Assembly (NCBI RefSeq): GCF_026625785.1
Contig: NZ_CP113063.1
Span: forward strand, 1,302,001 to 1,366,000
DNA length: 64,000 bases
Direction of reading: 5' to 3'
Origin: Gordonia sp. SL306
GTDB taxonomy: Bacteria; Actinomycetota; Actinomycetes; Mycobacteriales; Mycobacteriaceae
The notes under the pieces are model-generated. The model had not been told where the DNA came from, made no database searches, and saw only the letters and a program-made list of their open reading frames with translations. Of the stretch, positions 44,837 through 53,163 are shown piece by piece. Numbering within the stretch: the first letter of the stretch is position 1; each line of letters begins with the position of its first letter. Position numbers and translations under genes: made by a program.

Positions 44837-45246
44837 TTCTTGCTGGGCTTCGGCGGATTGGTGGCGGCGTACCAGGCCTCGGATTCCGGGCGGTAGGCCA
44901 ACAGGGAGCCGAACAGACCCACCAGCGCCGCCACCAACGCGAACGCCAGGATGGGGAGTCCGAAGCTGACGATCAGCAGCATGATGACCACCACCAGCGT
45001 CAATGCAGAGAGCGATGACCGCCACCGGGCGTCACCGACGAAAGCCTTGCTCCCGATGAGGAAGTAGCAGACACCGATGATGGCCACGATGATGCCGACA
45101 CCGATGGGCAGCAGGGTCGGGCCCGAGGAGACGATGCCCAGCACGATGAACAGGACTCCGAGCGCGACGAGAAGGCCACCCGACACCGTCCAGCACCGAT
45201 AGGCCCAGACGACGAGTTTCGGTCGTTCGGCGGGATCAGGACTCAC
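44833..45246 (-). CDS. Membrane protein with four predicted helices, unknown function
   Basis: 137 residues from the GTG at 45246 (a second GTG is one codon upstream). Helices are visible at about 20-42 (GGLLVALGVLFIVLGIV), 48-68 (LPIGVGIIVAIIGVCYFLIG), 84-104 (LTLVVVIMLLIVSFGLPILA) and immediately after. The tail reads YRPESEAWYAATNPPKPSKK. It overlaps both neighbours: 11 bases with the upstream gene and four with the DUF3093 gene. Similar proteins with RPESEAWY tails are common in Gordonia and Rhodococcus. Role unknown. Confidence 0.75.
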   Translation of the reverse strand: MSPDPAERPKLVVWAYRCWTVSGGLLVALGVLFIVLGIVSSGPTLLPIGVGIIVAIIGVCYFLIGSKAFVGDARWRSSLSALTLVVVIMLLIVSFGLPILAFALVAALVGLFGSLLAYRPESEAWYAATNPPKPSKK

Positions 45247-46021
45247 CACGTGATTCGTTTCCTTCGTTCGGCTGCGGACGCGTGGACTGGGTCTCCCCAG
45301 GAGGTTGTTGCCCGTCACCATACGGCCACGATTGTGGCGTCGCCCTCTGCTGGTCTCCCGGACCCGGCGACCACTGCGACCCGCCTGTGGGCGGTCCCGG
45401 CTGGCGGTGGGGCTGCTGAGGATGGTGGGGGTGCTGCGAGTACTGGGGGTGCTGCGGATAGTGGAAATGCTGTGGGTACTGAGGTTGCTGCGGGTACTGG
45501 GGCGGCTGCGGCGGGCGTTTACGGTGAGCGGCCATGTCGCGGCAGTACTGCTCGGATTCTCGACGGAGCAGGAGCACCGACGCACCGATTCCGGCGACCC
45601 CACTGATGACCATCGGGATCATCACCCATCGCGGCTCGACGTCGCCGAACAGACTGAACACCAGATTGACCGTGATGAACACGCCCATCGCGGCCACGAT
45701 CAGGCGCGCCCAGTTGTAGCCGTTGCGGGTCAGCAGGACCAGGCCGGCAGAGACGACCGTCAGCACCACGCCGAAGATCGCGAGGACGACGATGAGGGTT
45801 CCGCTCGATGTGAGGAGGTCGACCTGCTCACGCGGGGTGTCGGCGGGCAGGGTGCGGATCTGCCGGTCCCACGCGTCACGCAGTGACGGGTACTGGCCGA
45901 TGAACGCGACGATCTGACCGATGATCACCACCGCCCACAGCTCGGTGGCGATGGACATGGCGTCCGGGCGATCGGGACGGGTGCCCTGATCGGGTGGCGC
46001 CGGTTGGGTCGGTGCGGTCAT
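45236..46021 (-). CDS. Four-helix membrane protein with Pro/Gln/Tyr/His-rich tail
   Basis: 261 residues. Helices are near 25-43 (TELWAVVIIGQIVAFIGQ), 72-98 (SGTLIVVLAIFGVVLTVVSA), 105-125 (ARLIVAAMGVFITVNLVFSL) and 133-152 (MIPMVISGVAGIGASVLLL). The cytoplasmic tail from about 165 has repeats of the type YPQQPQYPQHFHYPQHPQ. The family is not recognised. It is the first gene of the three-gene membrane operon. The tail repeats are within the reading frame and not a CRISPR array. Confidence 0.75.
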   Translation of the reverse strand: MTAPTQPAPPDQGTRPDRPDAMSIATELWAVVIIGQIVAFIGQYPSLRDAWDRQIRTLPADTPREQVDLLTSSGTLIVVLAIFGVVLTVVSAGLVLLTRNGYNWARLIVAAMGVFITVNLVFSLFGDVEPRWVMIPMVISGVAGIGASVLLLRRESEQYCRDMAAHRKRPPQPPQYPQQPQYPQHFHYPQHPQYSQHPHHPQQPHRQPGPPTGGSQWSPGPGDQQRATPQSWPYGDGQQPPGETQSTRPQPNEGNESRGES

Positions 46022-46170
46022 GGCTCCAGGGTAATGAATGGCCGAACGCGTTCACCACACGATCGAGTCCACCGATCGATCTCTCGCACGCGCCGAACGG
46101 GCTCGTGTGTCCAATTTTCCTGAACCACGTCGAGTCCACGATCCAGCTGGATTGAGCCGAGTCAGAACGA

Positions 46171-46947
46171 CTACAACCGCGACGATTCTCGCTCGATGCA
46201 ACCACTGGTCCGGATGTGTGAATCGAACCATTCCGCGATGATTTCACCAGTCACCCTTGGATGCTCCATCGGTGTCAGGTGCCCGCTGTCGACAACCAGC
46301 TCAAACGCAGAGTTCGGCAGTCGCTCGGCAATGTTCCGCATCACCCGACCCGGACACAGCGGGTCCTCACCACCAGCCACGATCAGGGCCGGGCAGGTGA
46401 TCCCAGCCAGATCGTCCAGATAATCGCGACGCGATTCCTGCGCCGCCAGCTGAGCCATCGTGCTTGCGGAGCCGATACGCTCGGCCATGCCGACGACACG
46501 ATCGATCAACGTCGGATCCGCACTGATCGACTTCGCCGACACAAGACTCCCGAGGATTCGCTGCTGTTCCGCCCCGGACGATGCGCCGTTGGCGAGGCGC
46601 ATCTTCGATTCACGCCAACCGCGGAACTGGTCGGGACGCGGTGCTCGCGCGTTGCTGGAAAGGACTACCATCCCAGCGATACGTTCCGGGGCGCATACGG
46701 CGAGGTGCATCGCGACGATGCCGCCCAAGGACAGCCCCACAACCGTGAATCGCAGAGGCGCCTCGGCAAGAATGTTCTCAGCTACAGCCGAGATCGAATC
46801 GCCGCGCAATGCCGCGTGATGAACGCGAGCCCCTTCCGGTAGGTGAGGTTCCATGTCCTCCCACAACTGGTCGTCGCACATCATTCCCGGGATCAGAACG
46901 ATGTCGCCGACGAGCTCGACGCCGACCGTCACGGACTCAGTCGTCAT
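46171..46947 (-). CDS. Alpha/beta-fold hydrolase of the catabolic island
   Basis: 258 residues from the ATG at 46947. The fold landmarks are IVLIPGMMCDDQLWEDMEPH (oxyanion-hole region), the nucleophile elbow VGLSLGGIVAMHLA, VAGGEDPLCPGRVM with the acid, and DSGHLTPMEHPRVT with the catalytic His. It resembles MhpC/RutD-type esterases and ring- or lactone-opening hydrolases. It overlaps the end of the bicupin gene by 11 bases and ends the minus-strand unit that starts with the dehydrogenase at 49994. It may cleave an ester, lactone or C-C bond produced by the other enzymes. Confidence 0.85.
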   Translation of the reverse strand: MTTESVTVGVELVGDIVLIPGMMCDDQLWEDMEPHLPEGARVHHAALRGDSISAVAENILAEAPLRFTVVGLSLGGIVAMHLAVCAPERIAGMVVLSSNARAPRPDQFRGWRESKMRLANGASSGAEQQRILGSLVSAKSISADPTLIDRVVGMAERIGSASTMAQLAAQESRRDYLDDLAGITCPALIVAGGEDPLCPGRVMRNIAERLPNSAFELVVDSGHLTPMEHPRVTGEIIAEWFDSHIRTSGCIERESSRL

Positions 46948-48070
46948 CGGAAGATCGGGACACGAGTGACCACGGCGCGATGTACCCGTTCGCGTCGAAT
47001 GCCACGTCCTTGTCGCGCGCCCGTTCCAGTACCTCTGCATCCCAGTCGATCCGAACCCGACCATCACCTCCGTTGATCACCACCATCTCGCCGGCGCCGT
47101 AGTCAAGCTGTTCAAATCGCCGCCACACCCCAGCAGGAATCGAAACGGTGTCACGGGGCTCCAGGATCACTGATCGCTCATCGGCACCTGTGTTGACGGT
47201 GATCTTCCACCTGCCGCTGCGGGCGATCATCGCCTGCGCCGCACTGTGCCGGTGGGTCAGCAGACCCTCGCCGGTGTGGGCCCGCAACCAAGCGAGGTTG
47301 AATCCGTGCGGGTTGAAAACGCGCGGTTCTTGGTCCCGGTCCTCGGTCATGCCGTACCCGATGACCAGCGCTAGTTCCGCTTGCCCACCTGGCAAGGTGC
47401 TGCAGATGAATGCCCGATCCGACCACCGCAGATCGTCTTCGGTGGTGATTCGGTGTCGCATCTCCTCAGGCGTGTAGTGCCGCAACACGTCGATCTCCTG
47501 CTGCGGCATCGGACGAATCAGGTCGGCGTCGGTCGGTTCGCCGTCCGGACTCTCGATCAGTTCGTTCTCGCGACTGAGGTACAGCCCGTAGTTCGCCGCC
47601 TCACGCAGCACAGACGGGCCCCACAGGATGCCGCCGGTGTCGTCCATGCCAAGGACGGTGAACAGCCACCCGTCGTCGGGCCCGACATTCGTGAAACCAC
47701 GATAGATCCAGGTGGGTACCGTCACCACGTCGCCAACCGACGAACGGTATTCGCCCGCGGTACCGTCGACTCCCCATCTGAATAGCCAATCTCCGCTGAA
47801 GTTCAGGAAAACCTCGGCCGTGAAGTGCAGATGCAAGTTGTTGGTGATGCCATTCGGCATTGCGGCGGCACCGACGTTGAAACCGTGGGGTTCACGAAGG
47901 TTGATCACCTGATCAGAGTTCTGCGAAACGCCCGAACCGATCAGCGCATAGTTCTCCTTTCTGTCGGATCCAGGTGTCTTGCAATCGATGAATGCCTGAT
48001 TGCAGCTCACCAGATCCGCTCGCCTGATGGTGCGCCGATCCAATTCGGCCTGGGTGACAGGAGTCGCCAT
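46937..48070 (-). CDS. Bicupin protein (gentisate-dioxygenase-like fold)
   Basis: 377 residues from the ATG at 48070 with GAGGAG upstream. Two cupin domains are visible. The first has LHLHFTAEVFLNFSGDWLFR and GEYRSSVGDVVTVPTWIYRG. The second has GEGLLTHRHSAAQAMIARSG and LEPRDTVSIPAGVWRRFEQL. The HxH-x-E-type metal ligands appear as HLHFTAE in the first domain and THRHSAAQ in the second, so the first domain is the better metal site. Bicupins of this size include gentisate/salicylate dioxygenases and sugar isomerases. It sits between the hydrolase and an aldo/keto reductase. Activity cannot be assigned. Confidence 0.8.
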   Translation of the reverse strand: MATPVTQAELDRRTIRRADLVSCNQAFIDCKTPGSDRKENYALIGSGVSQNSDQVINLREPHGFNVGAAAMPNGITNNLHLHFTAEVFLNFSGDWLFRWGVDGTAGEYRSSVGDVVTVPTWIYRGFTNVGPDDGWLFTVLGMDDTGGILWGPSVLREAANYGLYLSRENELIESPDGEPTDADLIRPMPQQEIDVLRHYTPEEMRHRITTEDDLRWSDRAFICSTLPGGQAELALVIGYGMTEDRDQEPRVFNPHGFNLAWLRAHTGEGLLTHRHSAAQAMIARSGRWKITVNTGADERSVILEPRDTVSIPAGVWRRFEQLDYGAGEMVVINGGDGRVRIDWDAEVLERARDKDVAFDANGYIAPWSLVSRSSDDD

Positions 48071-48081
48071 GGTGTATCTCC

Positions 48082-49080
48082 TCAGAATGTCGTGACGGTG
48101 GGAAGGGCGAGTGCGCTCAGCCGCGCAGCATCGTCGGCCTCGAGCGAAAGGTCCAGCGCTGCCCAGCTTTCGGTCAATTGGGACACTGTGCGGCACCCGA
48201 CGACGGGAACCGTTGGGAAGTCGGCCTCGAGCAGTCCGCGCAGCGCAAGGCACGTCGCCGTCACGTGGTACCTGCCGGCCACCTCGTTCAATTCCTCGGC
48301 GGCCCGCGCATTGCGCGGGGTGTCGTACCGGCGCACCGTTTCAGGCAGTTCCGCTCCGGAGCCCATCTTGTCGAAGTACCCCTTGGCCTGCGCGGAGTAA
48401 GGTACGGCCGGCATACCGCCGGACCGATGGATCTCGAAGAACTGTGCGTCCATGCACGTGAGATCCGGAGCGACGCTCTCCGGCCGGGGTACGGCGAGGC
48501 TCCACTCGAGCTGATTCGCCACGAAGCCCCGGATCCCGGACTCCTCTGCGTGGCGGATCGCCGACATCAGGCGGTCGGCGCTGAGATTACTTGCCGCGTA
48601 ATGACGGATCGCGCCTTCATCGACAAGCTCCTCGAGCGTCGTCAGGATGTCCCCTATGGGACGTGCGGGGTCGTCACGATGCAGATAGTAGACGTCGATC
48701 GGCTCACCACCGAGGTTCTCGACACTCGCGTAGGCATCGGCGCGCAGAGCCGCACGCCCCAACCGCGGGACCGAGGACTCCGATAAATCGTGATGCCCGC
48801 CTTTGGTGGCCACCACGAAGGCGGAGCGACAACCACGCGACGCCATCCACCGACCCAAGGTCTTCTCACTACAGCTGCGCTCCGCATCGCGAATCCAGTC
48901 GGCGTACACATGTGCGGTGTCGATGAAGTTCCCACCCAACTCCGCGAATGCGTCCAGCAGCGCGAATGATTCGTCATCGTCGAGTGCCGAGCCGAACCGG
49001 TTGCCGCCGAGACACAGTCGCGACACGGTGAGATCGGTCCCAGGCAGCGAAACCTGAACCGAGGAAGATGCGGTGGTCAT
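48082..49080 (-). CDS. Aldo/keto reductase
   Basis: 332 residues. The tetrad is visible: Asp in NFIDTAHVYADW, Tyr in the same block (HVYADW), Lys in VVATKGGHHDLS and His in VYYLHRDDPARP. The NADP-binding C-terminal part has LALRGLLEADFPTVPVVGCR. It should reduce or oxidise an aldehyde, ketone or sugar-like substrate. It ends 11 bases before the bicupin gene and starts with a four-base overlap on the dehydrogenase gene, so it belongs to the same transcript. Confidence 0.9.
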   Translation of the reverse strand: MTTASSSVQVSLPGTDLTVSRLCLGGNRFGSALDDDESFALLDAFAELGGNFIDTAHVYADWIRDAERSCSEKTLGRWMASRGCRSAFVVATKGGHHDLSESSVPRLGRAALRADAYASVENLGGEPIDVYYLHRDDPARPIGDILTTLEELVDEGAIRHYAASNLSADRLMSAIRHAEESGIRGFVANQLEWSLAVPRPESVAPDLTCMDAQFFEIHRSGGMPAVPYSAQAKGYFDKMGSGAELPETVRRYDTPRNARAAEELNEVAGRYHVTATCLALRGLLEADFPTVPVVGCRTVSQLTESWAALDLSLEADDAARLSALALPTVTTF

Positions 49081-49994
49081 CGGTGGGCGGCTCCGGTCTC
49101 CGAGACGTCGAGTCCGGCCATCGACTCGAATGTCTCGAGAATCGACCAGATGTCCTGTTTTCCCAGACCTGCAGCCTGCCTCTGGGTCATCAGCTGCCGC
49201 ACCGACGAGGTGAGGACCATGGGAACTGCGCTGTCGCGCCCCGCGGCCAGAACAAGGTCGAGATCCTTTGCTGCGGTGTCAATGTCCGACGGAGGATCGG
49301 TAAAGCTGCGCTCCTTGAGCATCGGGGCTTTCAGAGACAGCTGGATCGACCCCAGCGGACCTTCGGTCAGGATGTCGAGCATCTGCGACATGTCCACCCC
49401 GCCTATCTCGCCCAGGGTGAGCGCCTCGCCGATGAGAGCCGCGTACGCGCCCACGATCGCGCTGTGCACGAGTTTGAGGTACGCGGCAACCGTACCCTCG
49501 CCTACGTAGAGAACACGTGAGCCGAGGACGTTCAGCGCCGGCTCTGCGCGATCGAACGCAGAGTTGTCACCCGAGGCAAAGACGGTGAGCTCCCCCTTCT
49601 CTGCGAGCCCGATGCTGCCGGCGACCCGGCCGCATAGGAAGTCGACGCCTGCGCCTTCCATTGCGGCGGCAACCTCGGTAGTGGCTTTGGGCGAGGTGGT
49701 ACTGAGGTCGAGGAACAGGTGCCCCCGGCCGGCGCCGTGGATGACGCCATCGACACCGAGAGCGACCTCGCGGAGGATGGCGTCGTTCATGATCATCGAG
49801 ATCGTCAGGTCGGACCTCTTGGCGACCGCCGCCGGGGTCTCTCCGGTCTTTGCGCCCATCGCCGAGAGTTTCGCGCATTTGTCCCGATCGATGTCATAGA
49901 CGACCACCTGATGGCCGGCGCTGAGCAGATTGGCCACCATCGGGGCGCCCATTCGTCCGAGACCAATGAAGCCGACTACGAGAGAGTTGTCCAT
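49077..49994 (-). CDS. Beta-hydroxyacid dehydrogenase (3-hydroxyisobutyrate / threonate dehydrogenase type)
   Basis: 305 residues. The Rossmann start is VVGFIGLGRMGAPMVANLL. The substrate segment is LDLSTTSPKATTEVAAAMEG, and CGRVAGSIGLAEKGELTVF follows. The catalytic lysine region reads AAYLKLVHSAIVGAY. Members oxidise 3-hydroxy acids. The LtnD group oxidises four-carbon acid sugars at C2 and is found beside DUF1537 kinases, one of which is encoded at 54339. The substrate here remains a guess. A FadR-type operator lies 31 bases upstream of its start. Confidence 0.87.
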   Translation of the reverse strand: MDNSLVVGFIGLGRMGAPMVANLLSAGHQVVVYDIDRDKCAKLSAMGAKTGETPAAVAKRSDLTISMIMNDAILREVALGVDGVIHGAGRGHLFLDLSTTSPKATTEVAAAMEGAGVDFLCGRVAGSIGLAEKGELTVFASGDNSAFDRAEPALNVLGSRVLYVGEGTVAAYLKLVHSAIVGAYAALIGEALTLGEIGGVDMSQMLDILTEGPLGSIQLSLKAPMLKERSFTDPPSDIDTAAKDLDLVLAAGRDSAVPMVLTSSVRQLMTQRQAAGLGKQDIWSILETFESMAGLDVSETGAAHR

Positions 49995-50024
49995 GTCACG
50001 AAAGACTAGTCACGTCCGACTCAT

Positions 50025-50042
50025 GGGTCAACCGGTCGACCA
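50025..50042. promoter_or_regulatory. Candidate FadR/GntR operator 1 (dehydrogenase promoter)
   Basis: GGGTCAACCGGTCGACCA, a near-perfect palindrome, lies 31 bases upstream of the dehydrogenase start. It matches the other two sites and the T-G-G-T/A-C-C-A half-site pattern of FadR-type GntR regulators. Confidence 0.65.
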
Positions 50043-50076
50043 ATTGAGTTATATTTTGACCTGCGACAGCTTCGTC

Positions 50077-50796
50077 CTACTGCTCGATGGTGTGGGCCAG
50101 ATTCCGATTGGCGCTGCGCATGTGCGCGAACATGGCAGCGCGGGCGGCCTCGGCGTCACCCTCTTCGATCGCCTCGAAGATCGGGACGTGCACTGCCAGC
50201 GAGGACCGGGTCTCACCCATCGCCGTGATTACCCTGTTGGTCCAGACCTGCAGTAACGATCGAATACTGGACAACACACCGGCAAGTACGCTGTTACCAC
50301 TCAGCTCAGCGATCTTGAGGTGGAATTGCACATCGGCCGCAATGTATTTGGCTAGATCCGTGTCGGCTTCTCTCATCTCGTCAACGATGACGCGTAGCTC
50401 CTCGAGCCCTTCCGCTGACCGCCGTTTCGCGGCCAGACCGGCCAAGATCACTTCGACCTCCGCGCGGGCCTCGGTGAGGTCTTTCACGCGTCGCTCACCA
50501 AGCAGGAGTCCCCATTCGATAATGCGGGGCAGCAGATCCGAACTCGACGCGGCGAGATAGGTGCCGTCGCCCTGTCGGACATCCAGCAATCCGAGCAGGG
50601 TGAGTGACTTCAAGGCTTCACGTACTGCCGAACGTCCGACGTCCAACGTCTCCGAGAGCGCGCGTTCAGACGGTATCTTCCCCCCCGGCGGGACTTGACC
50701 AGACAGCAGATACTCGATCAGCCGATGGGCGAGTTCCACACTCGCCGGCTGACGTCGCTCCACTCGCGTCAGGCTCGGCACATCCACTTGCGACAC
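50077..50796 (-). CDS. FadR-type GntR transcriptional regulator of the island
   Basis: About 239 residues from the GTG at 50796, preceded by AGAGGGAG (frame open to 50877). The winged helix reads RLIEYLLSGQVPPGGKIPSE, then RALSETLDVGRSAVREALKSL and DVRQGDGTYLA. The C-terminal FCD domain has DVQFHLKIAELSGN, and its histidines and acids (FHLKIAE, VPIFEAIEEGD, MFAHMRSANRNL) are those that bind a metal and a carboxylate ligand. Expected ligands are organic or sugar acids. It is a single-gene unit with its own operator, lying between the transporter gene and the dehydrogenase operon. It probably represses all three units until its substrate appears. Confidence 0.92.
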   Translation of the reverse strand: MSQVDVPSLTRVERRQPASVELAHRLIEYLLSGQVPPGGKIPSERALSETLDVGRSAVREALKSLTLLGLLDVRQGDGTYLAASSSDLLPRIIEWGLLLGERRVKDLTEARAEVEVILAGLAAKRRSAEGLEELRVIVDEMREADTDLAKYIAADVQFHLKIAELSGNSVLAGVLSSIRSLLQVWTNRVITAMGETRSSLAVHVPIFEAIEEGDAEAARAAMFAHMRSANRNLAHTIEQ

Positions 50797-50831
50797 GAAC
50801 TCACACTCCCTCTTACCGTCCACCACCACAG

Positions 50832-50849
50832 TATTCGACCGGTTGACCA
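50832..50849. promoter_or_regulatory. Candidate FadR/GntR operator 2 (regulator promoter)
   Basis: TATTCGACCGGTTGACCA, which is the other-strand form of TGGTCAACCGGTCGACCA apart from two end bases. It lies 36 bases before the chosen regulator start, suggesting autoregulation. Confidence 0.6.
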
Positions 50850-50909
50850 CTATAACGCGTTTCGGGCGCCTCGACATGTGGTGTCGTGACGCCCGAAACT
50901 CGAGACAGC

Positions 50910-52346
50910 TCAGCGGTGGTATTTGTCGGCAGCCAGCACGGTGCCACGCGTCTCACGGAAGCCGAGTGCGACACACACCAGAGAGATCGATGCGATCGCG
51001 CAGACATAGATCGGCACCGACCAGATCGTACCGGTCGCGGACACGAGGAACGTGGCCACCAATGGCGCTGTGCCACCGAATATTCCGAATCCCAGATTGT
51101 AGGCCATCGCACTCGCGCTGTACCGAACCTTGGTCGGGAACATCTCGGCCATGCTGACGGTCAGAGCGACGGAGATGAACATGATGGGAATCATGTAGAT
51201 CAGCTGGGCCACCAGCGCCGCTGCAAATGTGTGTGCAAGGAGGATCTTGAACGCGACAGGAATACAGACGAACGTACTGATACAGGCAGCCAACAGCATG
51301 GGTTTGCGCCCGATACGATCCACCACCATTCCGGAGACGACCAACAAAGGCAGGAGGACGGCAAGCGCGATGAAGTTCGTGGCGAGCGCCTGCGCCTTGG
51401 GCATGTTCACATCGTCGCCTTGCAAATATCCTGGCAGGAACGTCATCCAGGTATACGACAACACTGCGTTTGTGATCGCGAAGCCCGCGAAGATGAGAAT
51501 CGGCTTCCACTGATTCTGAAGCGCATCCACTACCGGCCGGCTGGCGATGACCTGGTCGGGCGCCCCCTCTTCGCTGGCCCGCCGCTGTTCCTCTTGAAGA
51601 GCGCGGAATTCAGGTGTCTCCGGGATGCGCAAGCGGAGAAACAGCCCCACAAGAGTCAACGGCATCGCCAGCAAAAAGGGAATCCTCCACCCCCACGTCT
51701 CCATCTGACCATCGCTGGCGAAGGTGGCCACCAACGCCGAAATCCCCGCACCGCAAAGCAATCCGAGAAACACACTCACCGACAGAAAGCTCGTGTAGAA
51801 CCCGCGCCTCTTGGCGTCCGCGTATTCGACGATGAAGGCGACTGCACCTGCGTACTCACCACCCTGCACCAGGCCCTGCAACAGCCGTACCACCAGCAGG
51901 AACATAGTCGCGGCGAATCCCACTGCGGCGTAGCTGGGGAGAACGCCGATCAATGTCGTAAGCGCGCCCATCAAGATGATGGCAACGGCCAGCGCGTTTC
52001 GCCGACCCAATCTGTCACCAAACCTACCGAAGACGATTCCGCCGAAAGGCCGGACGAGGAATGAGGCCGCGAAGCCCGCATAGACGCCCAGCATAGCGGC
52101 GGTGTCGTCATGCCCGGGAAAGAACGACGTGGCCATGTATGGGGCGAGGAAGCCGTAGATGCCGTAGTCGAACTGTTCGATGAAGTTGCCAACGGTTCCG
52201 GCAAGAACCGGCTTGCGCAGGGAGACCTTCGGATCGGCCGGTCGCGCACCTCCGGTGGTCGGCGGCGGAACTGTTTTGGTTTGCGTGGCCAACGGAACCT
52301 CCATGGTGGACTTGGATCGTCTTGCTATCAGATGGTTTTCGAGCAT
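50910..52346 (-). CDS. MFS transporter of the metabolite:H+ symporter (MHS) type
   Basis: 478 residues from the ATG at 52346, with GAGGTGG upstream; an ATG at 52304 is also possible. Twelve helices are visible. The MHS landmarks are FIEQFDYGIYGFLAPYMATS at helix 1 and RPFGGIVFGRFGDRLGRRNA (motif A). LLQGLVQGGEYAGAVAFIVE lies on helix 4, where the RxxQGxxxGGE motif is diagnostic, and VVDRIGRKPMLLAA (second motif A) follows. Relatives take up carboxylates such as shikimate, citrate, 2-oxoglutarate or proline betaine by proton symport. It should import the island's substrate. It follows the HpcH/HpaI aldolase gene by 10 bases. Confidence 0.92.
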   Translation of the reverse strand: MLENHLIARRSKSTMEVPLATQTKTVPPPTTGGARPADPKVSLRKPVLAGTVGNFIEQFDYGIYGFLAPYMATSFFPGHDDTAAMLGVYAGFAASFLVRPFGGIVFGRFGDRLGRRNALAVAIILMGALTTLIGVLPSYAAVGFAATMFLLVVRLLQGLVQGGEYAGAVAFIVEYADAKRRGFYTSFLSVSVFLGLLCGAGISALVATFASDGQMETWGWRIPFLLAMPLTLVGLFLRLRIPETPEFRALQEEQRRASEEGAPDQVIASRPVVDALQNQWKPILIFAGFAITNAVLSYTWMTFLPGYLQGDDVNMPKAQALATNFIALAVLLPLLVVSGMVVDRIGRKPMLLAACISTFVCIPVAFKILLAHTFAAALVAQLIYMIPIMFISVALTVSMAEMFPTKVRYSASAMAYNLGFGIFGGTAPLVATFLVSATGTIWSVPIYVCAIASISLVCVALGFRETRGTVLAADKYHR

Positions 52347-52356
52347 GGCGGCCACC

Positions 52357-53148
52357 TCAGTAACCGCTCGCATCGGAGACTAGGGTCGTCAGCCGGCGAA
52401 TCACACTGAGCCGGCGATTGGCTGCATCTCGTAGGAACGAGATGTCATTGCCCGGAGTGACGAGGTCCATGCCGCAGTCGACCATGTCGGCCGCAGCATC
52501 CTCTCCACCACAGAACGCACCGACAAAGATGCCGCGCGCGCGAGCTACCTGCACTGCTCGCCTGATGGCTTCCCGAACCGACTCTGGCATGGCGCCGCCC
52601 GGACGCTCACCGAGCGACATGGCCAGATCGTTGGGGCCAATGTAGATACCATCCAGTCCTTCGACTGCCGCAATCTCGTCGAGATTGTCGAGTGCGGAGC
52701 GTGATTCGATCATCGCCCATGTCAGCACCGAATCATTCGCGTGATCAACGTAGTCGGGGCCCCCATAAAGGAGTCCGCGCGACGGACCAAAACTACGGGT
52801 CCCCACCGGCGGGTACCGGCAGGCACCGACAAAGTCACGACACTGTTCGGCGTCATCGATCGACGGGCAGATGATGCCGTAAGCACCGGCGTCGAGAAGC
52901 TTTCCGATCTCGGCTCCGTCGAGTCGGGAGCAGCGCACCATCGGCACCGCAGGGCCGGCCGAGATGGCCTGCAGCAACGACACGGCGGTGTCGATGCCGA
53001 ACATGCCGTGTTGCAGATCCACGGTCACACTGTCGAAGCCTGCATAGGAGAGCGCCTCGGCCGCATACCTGCTGTCGCTGGAGATCCAGGCATTCGCGGC
53101 CACAAGCCGCTTCGACATCAGCTCCTGAAGATGGTTAGGTCGCATCAT
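52357..53148 (-). CDS. HpcH/HpaI-family class II aldolase
   Basis: 263 residues (a second ATG one codon in). The metal-dependent pyruvate aldolase family is recognised by FDSVTVDLQHGMFGIDTAVS with the catalytic His. Other landmarks are RCSRLDGAEIGKLLDAGAYG and ICPSIDDAEQCRDFVGACRY, and the metal ligands are Glu in AMIESRSALDNLDEIA and Asp in IYIGPNDLAMSLG. These enzymes split 4-hydroxy-2-oxo acids to pyruvate (or oxaloacetate chemistry) plus an aldehyde. It lies between the tandem-NTF2 gene (start of the unit) and the transporter. It would act late in the pathway. Confidence 0.9.
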   Translation of the reverse strand: MMRPNHLQELMSKRLVAANAWISSDSRYAAEALSYAGFDSVTVDLQHGMFGIDTAVSLLQAISAGPAVPMVRCSRLDGAEIGKLLDAGAYGIICPSIDDAEQCRDFVGACRYPPVGTRSFGPSRGLLYGGPDYVDHANDSVLTWAMIESRSALDNLDEIAAVEGLDGIYIGPNDLAMSLGERPGGAMPESVREAIRRAVQVARARGIFVGAFCGGEDAAADMVDCGMDLVTPGNDISFLRDAANRRLSVIRRLTTLVSDASGY

Positions 53149-53163
53149 AGCCTCCCGACCTGG

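Noticed and set aside
45420..45510. GCTGCGGGTACTG-type repeats that might be a CRISPR or VNTR
   Set aside because: They are short, in frame and encode the Tyr/Pro/Gln/His tail of the membrane protein at 45236-46021.
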